From positions 26,638,624-26,702,623 of the forward strand of contig NC_135214.1 of the NCBI RefSeq assembly GCF_052324685.1: 64,000 nt of DNA, written 5' to 3'. The notes under the pieces were generated by a model. The model was not told where the DNA came from, did no database searches, and saw only the letters and a program-made list of their open reading frames with translations. The stretch's first letter is position 1, and each line of letters opens with the position of its first letter. Shown here one piece after another: positions 11,800-63,460 of this stretch. This DNA comes from Brachyhypopomus gauderio. Its lineage: Eukaryota; Chordata; Actinopteri; Gymnotiformes; Hypopomidae. A program made the translations under genes and the position numbers.

Positions 11800-12888
11800 T
11801 TTATTTTTATCTGCGTGCTTGGCTCCCTAAGCAAGCAGCCATCACACGCATACACCCATTTCCCTCGTAAGTTCATAACACACTCGAGAGACACTACCAC
11901 GCCTGCAGAGCCTAGCAACCAAAACAGCTGTTGCCAGACCTCATATTTTTGTTTTTTCTATCTTTTCCTAAAAAAAAAGTTTTTTTTCCTTCCACTACAT
12001 GACACTAAAGACATTGCTTATGGCTTGCAGTAACACTGAACGTAAATCAACAGAAGAGCAGCATCATAAATTATGCATAAGTCATAACTAACACGAACTT
12101 GTAAAGATATAGATATACTTTGAATCTGTGTTGTATTTCTTTTCCTTAATGTGATGCAAATCCCTAACCTGCAACATACAAGCAAAAGCTGTGAACTACA
12201 GTCATATCATGTGAAATTCACCATAATGAATGCTCATCAAAAGCACTCTGGTACAAATATCAAGACATTTTCTTGTATTATGCTGAAGAGACAACGGTCA
12301 GAATGCTACAATGCTCTTTGTAAAACCCACCACTCATCTGTACGTGCTCCACACTACCATGAAGCTGTGTGCTACTTTACTCTTTCAGACACACTCCATA
12401 CAAGAAATCTAGTATCGCTGTGAATGTAAACGAGTAACAAAAATGTAATACTGCAGGACAAAAATGTGAAAATGATGCTGCAGGACTGAGAAAGAAGCTC
12501 GTACCAGATGCGATCACCAGTGTCTGAAGAATGGCATCGCACATTCACTGAAACATTTATTCATGTATACAGTCTGGTCAATACAGTGCTAATTTTGAGG
12601 TCTTTTAGTACTTATGTTCTTCCTCTCACCATCAATGCTACATGTCTATAAAACTATTAAAAATATAAAATCTTACAGATAGTTAGATATGCCTCATTAG
12701 TGAAGAATGAAATTGTTATGTGGTTAAGCGCATTTAGCATGGTCTTTTGATTGTGTGCATTGTATTTTGTTGGTTTCAGGGTCTCCATCATGCTGGACTG
12801 GCCCCTGTCTCATAGGCATATACTTTCCAGGGTTCCTAGGGTGGGGGTGGGGGGTGGGGGGGTTAAAGGTTGTTTGGATACCAGGGAG
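11800..12888 (-). other. cltcl1: clathrin heavy chain 3' UTR (candidate) with poly(A) signals
   Basis: AT-rich non-coding stretch after the stop. AATAAA on the minus strand occurs at 12561-12556 and 11805-11800. Either could end the transcript; the second gives a UTR of about 1.1 kb. Region 11211-11799 to the left shows nothing recognisable and separates this gene from the slc25a1 promoter. Confidence 0.5.
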
Positions 12889-52252
<39,364 letters not shown>

Positions 52253-52771
52253 TATTCTAACGATGGTATCAGAAAAATAAAGAGATGAAGGAAGAGGGGA
52301 AGGGGAAGATGAAAACAGTTGTTTTTTTTCTCTTCACAGTAACCACAGATCTGTAAAATATTAAAATATGAGAGCCTATTAGCAACTCCGACTGGTCAGT
52401 ACTCCTACACCGCTATTCTATCCGACTCATTCAGTCGAAAGTCTCCTCGTTGGAGTAGATAACGCCTCCGCCTGAGAAAGTAGACCCAAGTCTTTATAAT
52501 TTCGGAATAAATCAGTCTTTGTCATTTTATATGGGCCAGCGTAGGTGTCTCCATTTACATATAAACGTGGTTTCTACTATAAATCTCGTGTCTGAAGGAC
52601 ATTTTAGGTTATGTATGAACATAGGCCGGGAGTTGTGTACCCTTCCGCTACCCCTTCCCCGAGATAGAAGCACGTGACTCCGCACCACTCCTATTTTTTA
52701 CTACCGAGCAAGTAAACGACACACAAATAAATAAATATAACCATCATTCAGCCTGAAGTGACATTGGACGT
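52253..52771 (-). promoter_or_regulatory. cltcl1: clathrin heavy chain promoter region (candidate)
   Basis: Only about 520 bases separate the clathrin start codon from the poly(A) signal of the adaptor gene, so the promoter should lie here. GC-rich patches near 52440-52480 and 52620-52690. No TATA box is evident and no start site can be fixed. Confidence 0.5.
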
Positions 52772-52777
52772 TTTATT
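52772..52777 (-). terminator. poly(A) signal of the adaptor gene (AATAAA)
   Basis: AATAAA on the minus strand about 440 nt past the stop codon. A likely 3' end only about 0.5 kb above the clathrin start codon. Confidence 0.6.
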
Positions 52778-53213
52778 TAGTTTACTGAAACAGCACAAAA
52801 TGTATTATATACTATAACGTTAATGCAGCTAAAAACAAACAGCCACAATATTTTATTTATTATATTGAAAATTGCCGTTGCTTAAATTTAAGTAGGCTAC
52901 TGTGCAAATTGAAGTTAAATATATGTAGATTATTTGGCCACAGCTGTGCCTTATATAGTCATTGCAGTGCAAGAACCATTACCATGCCTCTACCATTTCA
53001 GTATCACTGATGTGTTAAAAATGGTTTAGCTTATATCTAACCTAACTTATATCTGCCAGCAGAGACCAAACTGACCAGTGATGGGCTACACTATAAAATT
53101 AAATATACATCTATAAAATAACAAAATATATCTGTAAGATAGGTATGTGAAAGGGGGTGAGAAAGAAATTGTAGGAGCAAGTGAGGGATATATATGTACA
53201 AAAACTGTATATG

Positions 53214-53330
53214 TTAGGGATGTACAGGATGTGTGAGATAGGTGGTGTGTTTGGCCTGACTCCTGCTGTCAATCAGCAAGAGAGGGTTATTCTTGTGGTG
53301 AGAGATAATCTCCTGAAGACTGGCAAAGAG
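53214..53330 (-). CDS. adaptor exon 19 (SH2 end, stop)
   Basis: LFASLQEIISHHKNNPLLLI to THPVHP and TAA. Matches the EIIRNHQHSPLVLID end of the BLNK SH2. Confidence 0.93.
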   Translation of the reverse strand, partial: LFASLQEIISHHKNNPLLLIDSRSQAKHTTYLTHPVHP

Positions 53331-56300
53331 CTAAGAGAAAGACAGACAAATGAAAGGCAGATTAAACAAGTTGTTCATCTTCCATAAAATGTCATTCTAG
53401 AATGTCTACCAAAATGCCTAGCTGTTAAAACATCCTGCAATTACATAGACATCAGACAGTTTTTAATCCATTCATTATGGTTGAATTAGATATTGGCTGA
53501 AATTTCTCAGCCAATTAATCTCAAATTAGGAAGGAAACAAAAGTACTGGTCAATAAAAGTCAGAGAGAATCAAGTGTGACTCTCCTGGGATGCCTGTACC
53601 TCTTCGGTTTTCTTGCCCTCTTTGCCCAGGGCGTAGCTGTGCAAATCCTTCAAGTAGCGCACAGGAATGTTGTAGACTCTCTGATTGAACAGGACGACCA
53701 ATGTATATGGCTGCCGTATGCTCTGTGCAGTGCTGCATCGAACCATGAAGGAACCGTCCTGCAACAAATGCCATATTTAAACCATAGTTTACATTTAGGA
53801 CATTTAGCAGACTCTGTTATCCAGAGCAACTTACAAAGTGGTTTGCATCTGTTCACAGAATTCTTTCTAGATAATACCACAAATAGGCTTCAAGATACCT
53901 TTGAACCAGACAACTACAAAACTAAAGGAATCAATGTCATTACCTAGCATTTCGTAAAATAGGCTCACTTAAACCTTTTAAAGGAGTTAAACTTTTATCC
54001 AAGAAGTGCAAATAACCAGACAGATAGCATTCTGAACTAGTTGCAGAGGACTGATGACCCGTAGAGTTAGACCTGCAAGTAGGGAGTTGCAGTAGTCCTG
54101 CTTTGAGATGACTATAGAGACTGCACAAGCACCTGGGTAGCTTCCTGTTCCTTAGTTCACAATACTGTCAAGACACTTTCAAGATGTGTGATACTTCTAA
54201 TTATCTTTGTAGATATTTATAGATCTTTATAGATTATCTTTGTAGGGACCACAATGCCACAGTGATTAATTTTCTGCTACTATGGGAAGTTTGTTTAGGA
54301 AGAATGTGTAATGTTTATCAGAGACAGGGGTATTTAAGTATAGGCATAGAATAATTTCATAAAGGGCATATAGAAAGTTTTCTGACCTTTAACGTTTCTA
54401 CATTTTAGTATGTTTCGGGGTCAGACTAACATTCAACAAATTTTCTCTCAAATCTACAAACAGTACTCTACATTGGCAAACCAAGACTGTTGGTTTGAAT
54501 GATTTTGTAAATGTATTAAAGATTTTAATCAAATATTCCATTTTACATGAACCCTTCATTTAGTACTTGTTTAAAGCCCATTTGGCAGTCATGACAATCT
54601 CGTGTATTCCTGGGAAGTTTCTTTGACAGTAGCAGAATGCACCAGATATTAAGTACTTCATCAAATCAAGTAATACTTTGGAAATTCAATGTCTTAATGA
54701 ATTAATACATTAAACTAAATGTTTTTGCTTTGTCAATGTGGAATATTGCATCAAGGCTGATGAAAGTAAAATGAAAGATGAATCTGAAACATACCACAAT
54801 TTGGAATATGAAATGGTTAGAAAATGTTCTGTAAGTATATAGGTAAATAACTCTACTCATAGAGTAGTACAAGTAGTCAGTGAATATATGATGTGTTTCA
54901 ATGTGTAAGAGCATGAAACCCCTCTTGGAACTCCATGGAACCTCATGGTATTAAAACAAATGAACAGCTGGTGATAAAAAGCTGGTTACCCTATTAACTT
55001 TGAGTAAGGCATCCTCTGCAGCCTTGCGTCCACATATGCCAGCAAACCAGTCTGATTCCTGTAGCCCCATCTCCTGCTAGGATCACAGAATTACACACAT
55101 AGGTGCTGAAAAATGTGTCTTTCATATGCATAGAAGTTACAACATAGGTTAAGGAACCTGTGATATTTGTTTCAGCATTGCATCACGAAATACAATTTCA
55201 CTAGCTTACTGCCTTTTAATCTTAAGGGAGAATGAATATAGGTGCAGAGCCAAAGCAAATATTTAATGACAAATACATGCAGGTACTGCATTCCTTGAAC
55301 TTCAGATTTTTACCTGTCCTTCAGGGGGCATCAGTAACACTATGTGTGTGAGAGAGAGACAATGAGGAAGTGATTTTAGACTGAGACAGGACAATGAATC
55401 TATTATTAGACATCCATACATCCATACATCAGCCAAGTGGGGGTTGGAGGATAGAGAGAAGAGTAAACATAATCTCACCAGTGCTGTCTGTTGAAGGGGG
55501 AGGAGGGGGGCTAAGAGAAAGAGAGATAGAACAAGAGTACAGTCTGTTAGTCTACACTGTGTGTATATGTCACAGATGTGTTTTAATATGACAAGGACCA
55601 CTACTAGTAGCAAGGACTTAAGGGTGGGTATTTTAACCCATGAAACCTACTTTAACTGAAACAGCAATTTCCATTTTTAACCAGTTATACGTCATTGCTC
55701 ACCATGAATTATTTTCACTTAAAAATGTGTTATTACATCCCTTTGACAAATGCACATCTAATGGTCATATATGTTGGTCATATCTCGGCCTTTCAAGTGT
55801 AATCGGCTTCTGAGTCAGACCAGCATGCCTCACCCCTGAGATGCTGAACAGACCCTAAAATCACTGTGTTTGGTACAGCAGGAAGTGCATGATCAGCACA
55901 TGTACATTCGTATTCCAATTTTGATTTACATTGACATACATTACTTGGCACATGAGACATTATTTGACCTTTTTTAGTTTAACTACTGAAAGGTAACTTG
56001 AAAACCAAGAATCTACCAAGAATTTTGTGTTTGACACAAAATTCATTTTCTGTGGTGTGTACAAAATTGAGTAACTTGAGTGTAGTTAGAGCTAGTGTTT
56101 TGGTGTGTGTTTGTGTATGTGTCTATGTTTTACCTAGGTTTGGGTTCTTTGAGGCTCAGTGGAAGAGGAGGTTTGGTAATTGGTGTTGGTGGAGGAACTT
56201 TGCAAGGAAAGGTGTGACTTTTCATTGCTGAGGGTGATGCTAGGGTAAAATATGAAGACACCAAGAATACTACTGCAAACTAAGAATTGAAACTAATACT

Positions 56301-59300
56301 GTCAATTAGAAAAAAAAACATAAGAACATAAGACAAAAATAGAATGTCAACTGGATTAAATAAAAAAAATACAAAAATGCAAATTATACATATACTATAT
56401 TGCCAAAAGTGTTCAATCACCCATCCAAATAATCTGATTCAGGTGTTCCAATCACTTCCATGGCCACAAGTGTAGACAATTAAGCACCTAGGCGTGCAGA
56501 CTGTTTTTACAAACATTTGTGAAAGAATGGATGAATCACTGTTTTTCAGGAGCTGGGCTTGGCCCCTTAGTTCCAGTGAAAGGAACTCTGAATGCTTCAG
56601 CATCCAAGGCATTTTGGACAATTCCATGCTCCCAACTTTGTGGGAACAGTTTGGAGCTGGCCCCTTTCTCTTCCAACATGACTGTGCAATAGCGCACAAA
56701 GTATGTTAAATAAAGACATGGATGGCAGAGTTTGGTGTGGAGGAACTTGACTGGCCTGCACAGTGTCCTGACCTCAACCTGATGGAACATCTTTGGGATG
56801 AATTAGAGCGGAGACTGAGAGCCAGATCTTCTCATCCAACATCAGTATGTGACCTCACAAATGTGCTTCTGGAAGAATGGTCAAAACCCCTAAAAACACA
56901 CTCCTAAACCTTGTGGACAGCCTTCCCAGAAGAGATGAAGCTGTTCTAGCTGCAAAGGGTGGACCAATGTCATATTGAACTCTATGGATTAGGAATTGGA
57001 TGTCACTTAAGCTCATACGTCAAGGAAGGTGAGTGAATACATTTGGCAATATAGTGTATATTAATATAGTCCTATATACATATATATATATAAAATGCTA
57101 ATTCATATAAGTGAAACTAAAAGCAGTTCCATTGGGATGTAAATAAAAAAAGAAAAACCTACAAGAGAAAAAATAAACAGACTGACCTGCCTTCACTGTG
57201 TCAGTGGTGACAAAAGAGCTCTGACAAAAGTCACAAAAACCTTTATGTAGACATGCTTGTATACATGCGAATGCATGTGTATGCCTCCATGAGTTTGTGT
57301 GTGAACCATACTTACAGATTTGGCTCTAGGTACAGGTGGTTTCATAAAGGTGGTTTTACTGTAAAGTAAAAAGAGAATGTGAATATCACAAAATCCTGTG
57401 ATATTTAAACCCCGTCCTGTGGATCCTAGGCATTGGCAACAATAAGTCTCACCCCTAAACTTAACGTAAAATAAGCCTCATGTAAATCAATGCATGCAAC
57501 ACTGTGAGGATCAGCAAAACCACCAACTTGTTCACTTACATGGAAAGTGGAAGATCTCTTCCTCCAGTCTTGGATAGAAGAAGCATGCGAGACCCACATA
57601 CAGGCGGACGTGCTGTGGACAGTAGAACAAATTAAGAAAACCTCTACTTCATGATGGACAGTTACAAGCAGATCAGATGACCCATGAGCATTGCTATATA
57701 GATACATTGCTTTATAGATACAATATGATTATATATAGCTGAACTAATGGAATGTCAGTGGCTGCTTATTATGAAACCGGGATTCTGGTGCACTGACTTA
57801 AAGCAGATCATATTGTCTTAATTGTTCTAGTCCAGATGGTTCACAAAAAAATATTTTGTCCTAATTATCAGCAATTAACTGCAGCTTCAGAGAAATCTGA
57901 AAAGTGAGCTTCCCGTCCAATAGATTGTTAATAATGATGCATATGAAAACACAAGCAAAATAGGACCAAATGCTCAATCTATGTTTGACTGCACAGGACA
58001 TTTTTTCAACTAATTAATCAGCTGTTTTTAAAAATTGCAGTTTTAGCCATGAAACCTTAAGTGCCATCAGTACAGTTCAATAATTAACTGAATTAAAGTC
58101 AAACAGATGAATGGTTACCTGGAGTAGGATCCACATACACATCATGTGGGGGCTCGCCCTCAGTCTACAAGCAGATAACAATACCATGATACTATACCAT
58201 TACACTCTCACCACTCTCCAATTCTTGTCCATTTACGGTGTTTTCACACTAGAGCTTTTTCCAGGCCCAAGTCTGCTTGCTTCTCGACTTCAGTATTTTT
58301 GGTGTGAAATCTATTTTTGAGACTGGGAGTCCTTCTGAAATCGTTGGTATGGGGTTTGATTCTAGTAAACCATTTTGATTCTAGTAAATTCTATTGGGGG
58401 GGGGGGCTTCTTCTTTAAAATTTCTGCAATTCACCTCGCCATGATAGATGTCAGTTTCTGGGCAAAATCTTGAGTGATGGCAACCCATACTTGCCTAATC
58501 AGTGCTTGGCGTGCCTGGGTTTTTGTTTGTCCACCCTTTGTCCACCCTTCAGTACTAACTGAAGACGTTTGAGAGAGGCTGATTCCAAAATAAAGTGTGT
58601 TACAGTAAGACGTAGACGTAATGAAGGCATGGATTTCCGTTTGAAAGTGCTCATGTGAAATGATTCTTTACCTTTGCCAGCTGCCTCAAATGGAAAACCA
58701 ATGACACCTATCCATCCTCCAAGATCCTTCATCTCACTGTGCATTCAGATACACTCACACACCTGCACTCTGCCATTCCTAAGCAAGCTCTGCACTGGTA
58801 GTGACCTGATCTCGTAGCTGCATCCTTTTTAGGAGACGGTCCTGATGCTCGTTTGCCTTCTTTGAGTGCCCAGAAACCTTCTTTACTGTGGTTGAGCCAC
58901 TGTCTTTGAAGTTCTTGATGATTCAAATGGTTGATTGAGGTGAATCTTACAAGCAGCAATGTCCTTGCCTGTGAAACCCTTTCGATGCAATGCAATGATG
59001 ACTGCACGTGTTCCTTGGACGTTAACAGACTCTGAGAGTCTCGGAGTGCAGACTCAGGTATTCAGGTATGTGAACACACCCTTACATCTTTGAGATAAAC
59101 TTGTCAACTTTACACTTCATGAAAACAGTTTGACAACGACTGACATGAGCAAACATCAAAGATTAGTATCAACTGCTGCTCACCTGTCCTTCATTTGGGT
59201 CCAAGTAAACATCTGAAAGCAAGTTTTGCAGAGTGCAATTTAACTTTAAATTCAGTGCTGTAAACGTTCAAAATATAATGTGTGTGACTGTGTATGGACA

Positions 59301-62300
59301 ACAATTTACCCAGAAGGGCATTAAAACACAGTGAGCAGTAAGCATGGCCTTGTATGAAATAAATATTTTGGAGACAGTGAAAGAGTAAAAAAAAAAAAAA
59401 GAATTACCTTCTTCATGGCTAAAATCTGGTATTACTGGAGGGCTTCTCCTAGGGGCTGTCTTCTTATCAGCTTTATCTTTTGGGGTGTCTTCAGAGAGAT
59501 ATAGATGGAGAGAGAAAGAAAGAGACAGGAAATATGATTTTTAGCTAGTTGGCATGTTACAAGATGCTGGGTACATATACTAAAGTAAAAATGCTATTAA
59601 GCTACTTTTAACTTTGGTTACATGTCTGTGGGGTTTTAATGAATACTATGAGAGAATCATAGTGTCATACCTTGTCACTTATCATTTCACTTATTAACTA
59701 CATCATTTGTTCACATGTATAATGAATCTAGTAAGCAGTAAACTAAAAATATCGAACCATTCAGCAAACAGATGGCAAAACAGATAAGGAATTTACGTTT
59801 CCTGTCATTCGGGTCTATGTAGAACTCCTCTTGGTCAGGTGTTGGCTCAGGTGGTCTCTAAGAAGAAAGCATTAGTCTCTTTCTACCACTCAGTCATTTT
59901 TGGCTTGGATTGTTTATATGAAAAAAAACATAGAATCTACTTTTAAAATTGTATTGTTTTTATTACCAATTACCTTTATAGGTGTGATTTTGGCTGGCCG
60001 TGGAGGGGGTGCTGCCTGTCTTTGGGCTATAACAGGATGTGGAGGTCTTTCAGGGTAGCCTGCACATGGATACAGCCCCAGACAATACAAAACAAACTCA
60101 TTCACCAACAAAATATTTCAGAATTTTGGATATCTTCTGAAATCAGAATGAAAGGAATGAAAGACAATTTGGAAGGGGGATGTACCAAGGTAAACGTTCT
60201 CCTCTACAGGCTGGCGTTGGACTTTGATAGTAGGGCGCTCACAGGGTGGAGCTTCATATGTGGCACCATTTTCCTCATCCTATACAATCATATTCACATA
60301 CACACATACAGACTGGCTATAATAATGCTTGCCTCATACTACCAGCTGCAGATAATTGTAACTTGCACTACTGTTTCAGATCTTTAGTATCTTTATGTCT
60401 TAATTCACAAACAAAATTAGTTTTAAATTATTATTATTATAATAGTGGTTTTTATTTCCTTGTGAACATGAGTTTGCTTACACTGTTGACCTCTGCCATT
60501 TTGAGACATTTTAGTATTTTAGACTGATAGTCACCAAGGAAGCTATAAAATATGGGTGATACAGAAACTAAAACCAGTGCAACATTGCAGACACTTTAGG
60601 AACTTGCTGTAAATCATGTTGGTTACTTATGAGTATTGGGAGGAACTGAGAGGTGACAGTACTGAATGGTTATGTTAGACAGGAAGTGACACTGTTACAC
60701 ACACCTATTGTGCACTCTGGCTGGGTCAAAAATCTAATTATACCCCACTGTTAAGTCCAGCTTTGGTGTAATCAGCTAAACAATTGTTTGAGAAAAGAAC
60801 AATTTTTGTTTGCCGTTTGACAGGTGCTCTTTTTCATAGTGACATGTCTGTCAGTATAATGATACATGTGCTTCCTTGGAAAAATAAGTAAAAATGTCCT
60901 GTACAATTCACCTAATTCTGGATCTGTTAAAAAGATTATTTGAAAATGACATGGTTATGAATTATGGTTATGGTTATGAATGAATAAAAACTGCTTGGAT
61001 CTCATTTCTATTCATGATTTCCAGCATTAGCTGGATGAAGCAATCCTTAAAATTTCAATCCTATTACATGACATCCTTGAGAAAAAGAAGAATGACATTG
61101 TCATCTCATATTACGCGTGTACTGTAACTAGTGTAACAAACAAACATTTTTAATTGACAACATACTGAAACAATCAGTGAACACAAAATTCCTTTTCTGA
61201 GGCAACCACAACACTTACAAATTCATCCTCTGACCAATCATTTCCTGTATTGGTATCTAAAACAAAAGCAAACAAAGTAAGACAAACACTACAGTAACAC
61301 AGACAGCCACGCACACACGTGCACACACAGACACACACACACACTTCACTGCTGTATTAAAATAATATTTTAATCAGGTGGTTCATAATGGACTTTTCAT
61401 ATGAGGATATTAATTCAGCCTTCACTCCAGTGACGCCATAATGAGAGATGTTGTATATACATTGGACATTTGCTTACGAAAAAAGGGATTTGTATTCTTG
61501 AAAACCCAGCCCATGTGTTTTAATTTTCCAAATATTAATTTCAAACTGCAGTACCAAAAACCTAGTTATTCATAAATCCTTTTCAGGAAGAAAGAAAGAA
61601 AAAAAAAATTTAAGAAAAAGCTGACAAGTAAGTCAATAATTAATTTTAAAAAGTTAATCATCAGTAAAAAGTTAAACGTTGTAACTCATTCAGTGTGGGG
61701 TTTTTGGAGGGATTTGGGTGGAAGGAACTGGCACTTTCATTACAGGAAAACCTTTTACCTCTGATTCCGGAATCAACAATATTGTTTGGAAATGTAATCA
61801 TCATTTTCTTTAAATGTGTAAAGATTCTTAATCTGTTGGGATCGTCTTTACTATGAATAACACAAGCTGTTGATTAAATTAGGCAGTGCTCATTTGAATG
61901 TACCTTGGGGTCTCTTGGGTAGGGCAGGAGGACCAGCATGTCTGTAAAACAGGAAAAGTGTAACAATAAGAATATTCTGACTCTGAGGCAGTATAACCCA
62001 CACTGAAATGATGTCTGAGCAGGTGCAATGAGTTCATACTTACAGGTTTTTCAGCTTCTCAAGGAAACTCTGAAAAAGATGTGAAGTTTATACATGAACA
62101 AATGTTTATACATGAACACATACAAGAATGGCCACTTAGGCATATACGTGAGTCATTCTGATCAGGCATGCCTGTTTCTTAGGCCTATCACAAGACCTAG
62201 AGAAATGCTGCACTTTGCCCTCACAAATGTATTGATACAAAACAGCTATATAGGAAGCAAAGGAAAAGGCATTTTTATTTAATCTGTGAATGGTGCTCTT

Positions 62301-63460
62301 CATAAAGTGCTACTTCCTGGTGTAAAGAGTCAGGGATTATGCAAAAGAGAATGGAGCAGGAAGCGTAAAACAGATGAACTGTGAACTGAAGCACCTGCCT
62401 TTGCATTATTATTAATTACTTCATACAGGTGAACTCGGACTTCATATTGCATGTATCATCAGTATTTTCCCCAAAATCAAAAGACTTCATGCATACAATG
62501 CAGCTGAAGCTTGTGAATTCATATTGTTGCACAATGGCCATTCATACAGCCTTTGGCAAACCACGTTAACCCAATAAATGTCTTACTGCTTTGCGTACCA
62601 AATAGTAAAACAAACGTCTACAGTTTAAAGTCTGAGATAAATCAGCCTTTTTAACTCAAAAAATGTTCTGCTATTTGCGGAACACATAATGGTGTATGCC
62701 TCAAAACGTCACTGAGACGCATCTCAAACGTACGTAAAGCAGAAATGAGAATCATGAGCACTGGACATGCTAACATAAAAAAACCTCCACGTAGCCCCGA
62801 TGAAGGCCATCACATTCTAAAGGAAAGGGAAGTGTGCACACTTTCCTGCTTTATCAGATCAGGTGAGAGCAATACGTTGATCACAAAAGAAAAACAAAAA
62901 TGTGATTGTGTATGCATGGTAAATATTGCGAAATAAATATTGTACATTTGTTTGTGGTAATGTTCGTTTTCTGTGTAACAAATGATAATATTGCCACTGT
63001 AATATTAATAACTCTCAAAACACTATCGGACAAATCGCATTAATAGAATATCTAATGCTAACTAAAACGTAAAGACACAAATGGGGTTTGTTGTTGGGAG
63101 CGTTACAGAATTTTTCTAAAATGCCTCAAAATATGATACACAAGTATTACGTAAATAAGCTTAATTCATAACCATAAGAGGGTTAACATTTTTTACAAAC
63201 AACCCACAAATGTAAACCGGCGATATCGTTAATCCTTAACTTGATTTCACATGTCCGGTCTTCTATAATTGCATATTAATATAAAGAATACACAGATATA
63301 AATAATTGTACATTACCATGGTCATTACGCTTTCCTTCTGCAGTTCATTAGAAGTATGTGGCGTGTGTCTCGGACGTAACTGCACACACTCTTGATGGTA
63401 ACTGTCCGGTCGCTGTTTCACATGGGTAAGTATTTGCATACTGACTAGATGAAGCGCCAT
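53214..63460 (-). CDS. BLNK/SLP-65-family SH2 adaptor (SH2D6-like, BLNK alternative), complete
   Basis: Cytoplasmic scaffold of the SLP-65/SLP-76 family, which links Syk/Btk-type kinases to PLC-gamma and other SH2 proteins once its tyrosines are phosphorylated (family knowledge). Eighteen exons splice in frame to 390 residues plus a short first exon. Order: basic/Leu N-terminus FLEKLKNL, PPALPKRPQ, acidic DWSEDEFDEENG, YEAPP, NVYLG, FYIDP, VYLDP and VYVDP tyrosine sites, proline-rich segments (PPVPRAK, PPPTPITKPPLPL, SPPPPPST), then an SH2 domain from DWFAGICGRKAAEDAL through DGSFMVR and PYTLVVLFNQRVYNIPVRY to LLLIDSRS. The SH2 is very close to BLNK. The EELFASL stretch and the THPVHP end recall SH2D6. 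Start codon is uncertain. Confidence 0.9.
53600..53758 (-). CDS. adaptor exon 18 (SH2 core)
   Basis: DGSFMVRCSTAQSIRQPYTL to GKEGKKTEE. The Arg of MVR is the phosphotyrosine-binding residue of the FLVR motif. Confidence 0.95.
53785..54170 (+). mobile_element. Common teleost interspersed repeat in adaptor intron 17
   Basis: Begins TTTACATTTAGGACATTTAG CAGACTCTGTTATCCAGAGC and ends with a GCAAGTAGGGAGTTGCAGTA segment. Both phrases belong to a repeat very frequent in fish genomes (from memory). Class not assigned. Confidence 0.65.
54171..54989. other. adaptor intron 17 remainder
   Basis: AT-rich, nothing recognised. Confidence 0.5.
54990..55073 (-). CDS. adaptor exon 17 (SH2 start)
   Basis: EMGLQESDWFAGICGRKAAE to LLKVNR, beta-A/alpha-A part of the SH2 domain. 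Confidence 0.92.
55314..55339 (-). CDS. adaptor exon 16
   Basis: VLLMPPEGQ, 26 nt. The acceptor is CACACATAG. Confidence 0.75.
55479..55510 (-). CDS. adaptor exon 15
   Basis: SPPPPPSTDST, a 32-nt polyproline exon. Confidence 0.8.
56134..56239 (-). CDS. adaptor exon 14
   Basis: SPSAMKSHTFPCKVPPPTPI to KEPKP, proline-rich SH3-ligand-like. Confidence 0.83.
56391..57060 (+). pseudogene. Tc1-family transposon with degraded transposase, adaptor intron 13
   Basis: TIRs ACTATATTGCCAAAAGTGTT and, reverse complemented from the right, ACTATATTGCCAAATGTATT. Plus-strand frames give FLFQHDCAIAHK (second catalytic Asp) and WPAQCPDLNLMEHLWDELER (catalytic Glu region). The first Asp and the DNA-binding part are gone and a stop lies between the blocks, so it is inactive. 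Confidence 0.87.
57187..57220 (-). CDS. adaptor exon 13
   Basis: SSFVTTDTVKA, 34 nt. Needed to carry the frame from exon 12 (phase 0) to exon 14 (phase 1). Confidence 0.75.
57316..57358 (-). CDS. adaptor exon 12
   Basis: KTTFMKPPVPRAKS. Donor GTAAGT. Confidence 0.85.
57540..57612 (-). CDS. adaptor exon 11
   Basis: ARPPVCGSRMLLLSKTGGRD to PLSI. Long pyrimidine tract and CACAG acceptor. Phase fits both neighbours. Confidence 0.8.
58119..58164 (-). CDS. adaptor exon 10
   Basis: TEGEPPHDVYVDPTP with a YVDP site. Confidence 0.88.
58390..59080 (-). pseudogene. Internally deleted Tc1-like transposon relic, adaptor intron 9
   Basis: On the minus strand, fragments in several frames resemble the Tc1 N-terminus (NFKDSGSTTVKKVSGHSKKA, then QDRLLKRMQLRDQVTTSAEL, a paired-type helix-turn-helix region) and a C-terminal remnant near 58440-58540. 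The central catalytic domain is missing. Confidence 0.75.
59184..59212 (-). CDS. adaptor exon 9
   Basis: DVYLDPNEGQ, a 29-nt exon built round a YLDP site. Confidence 0.88.
59408..59488 (-). CDS. adaptor exon 8
   Basis: HTPKDKADKKTAPRRSPPVI to FSHEE, basic and proline-rich. Confidence 0.87.
59797..59857 (-). CDS. adaptor exon 7
   Basis: RPPEPTPDQEEFYIDPNDRK with a YIDP site. Confidence 0.88.
59974..60059 (-). CDS. adaptor exon 6
   Basis: GYPERPPHPVIAQRQAAPPP to KITPIK, proline-rich. Confidence 0.88.
60186..60279 (-). CDS. adaptor exon 5
   Basis: DEENGATYEAPPCERPTI to EENVYL, carrying tyrosine sites YEAP and VYLG. Confidence 0.88.
60280..61218. other. adaptor intron 4
   Basis: AT-rich, no repeat or exon recognised. 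Confidence 0.5.
61219..61256 (-). CDS. adaptor exon 4
   Basis: DTNTGNDWSEDEF, acidic, resembling the QWSDDFDSDY part of BLNK. Confidence 0.88.
61257..61903. other. adaptor intron 3
   Basis: Short AC-rich patch at 61310-61345; nothing else. Confidence 0.5.
61904..61941 (-). CDS. adaptor exon 3
   Basis: LHAGPPALPKRPQ, like the APPSVPRRD segment of BLNK. Confidence 0.87.
62044..62069 (-). CDS. adaptor exon 2
   Basis: Encodes SFLEKLKN plus two bases. Donor GTAAGT, acceptor TTTCAG. Confidence 0.85.
62070..63316. other. adaptor intron 1
   Basis: No exon or bounded element recognised. Confidence 0.5.
63317..63460 (-). CDS. adaptor coding exon 1 (start uncertain)
   Basis: Open frame from ATG at 63460 to ACCATG at the donor GTAATG. 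Starts at 63460, 63439, or the last two ATGs (giving MTM) are all in frame. The shortest best matches the family N-terminus, which would make most of this 5' UTR. Confidence 0.55.

Noticed and set aside
57540..57612. Shorter versions of adaptor exon 11 starting at internal AG sites (for example CTATCCAAG)
   Set aside because: The full exon has a much better pyrimidine tract and CACAG acceptor and fits the phase on both sides; the CCAAG option breaks the frame.
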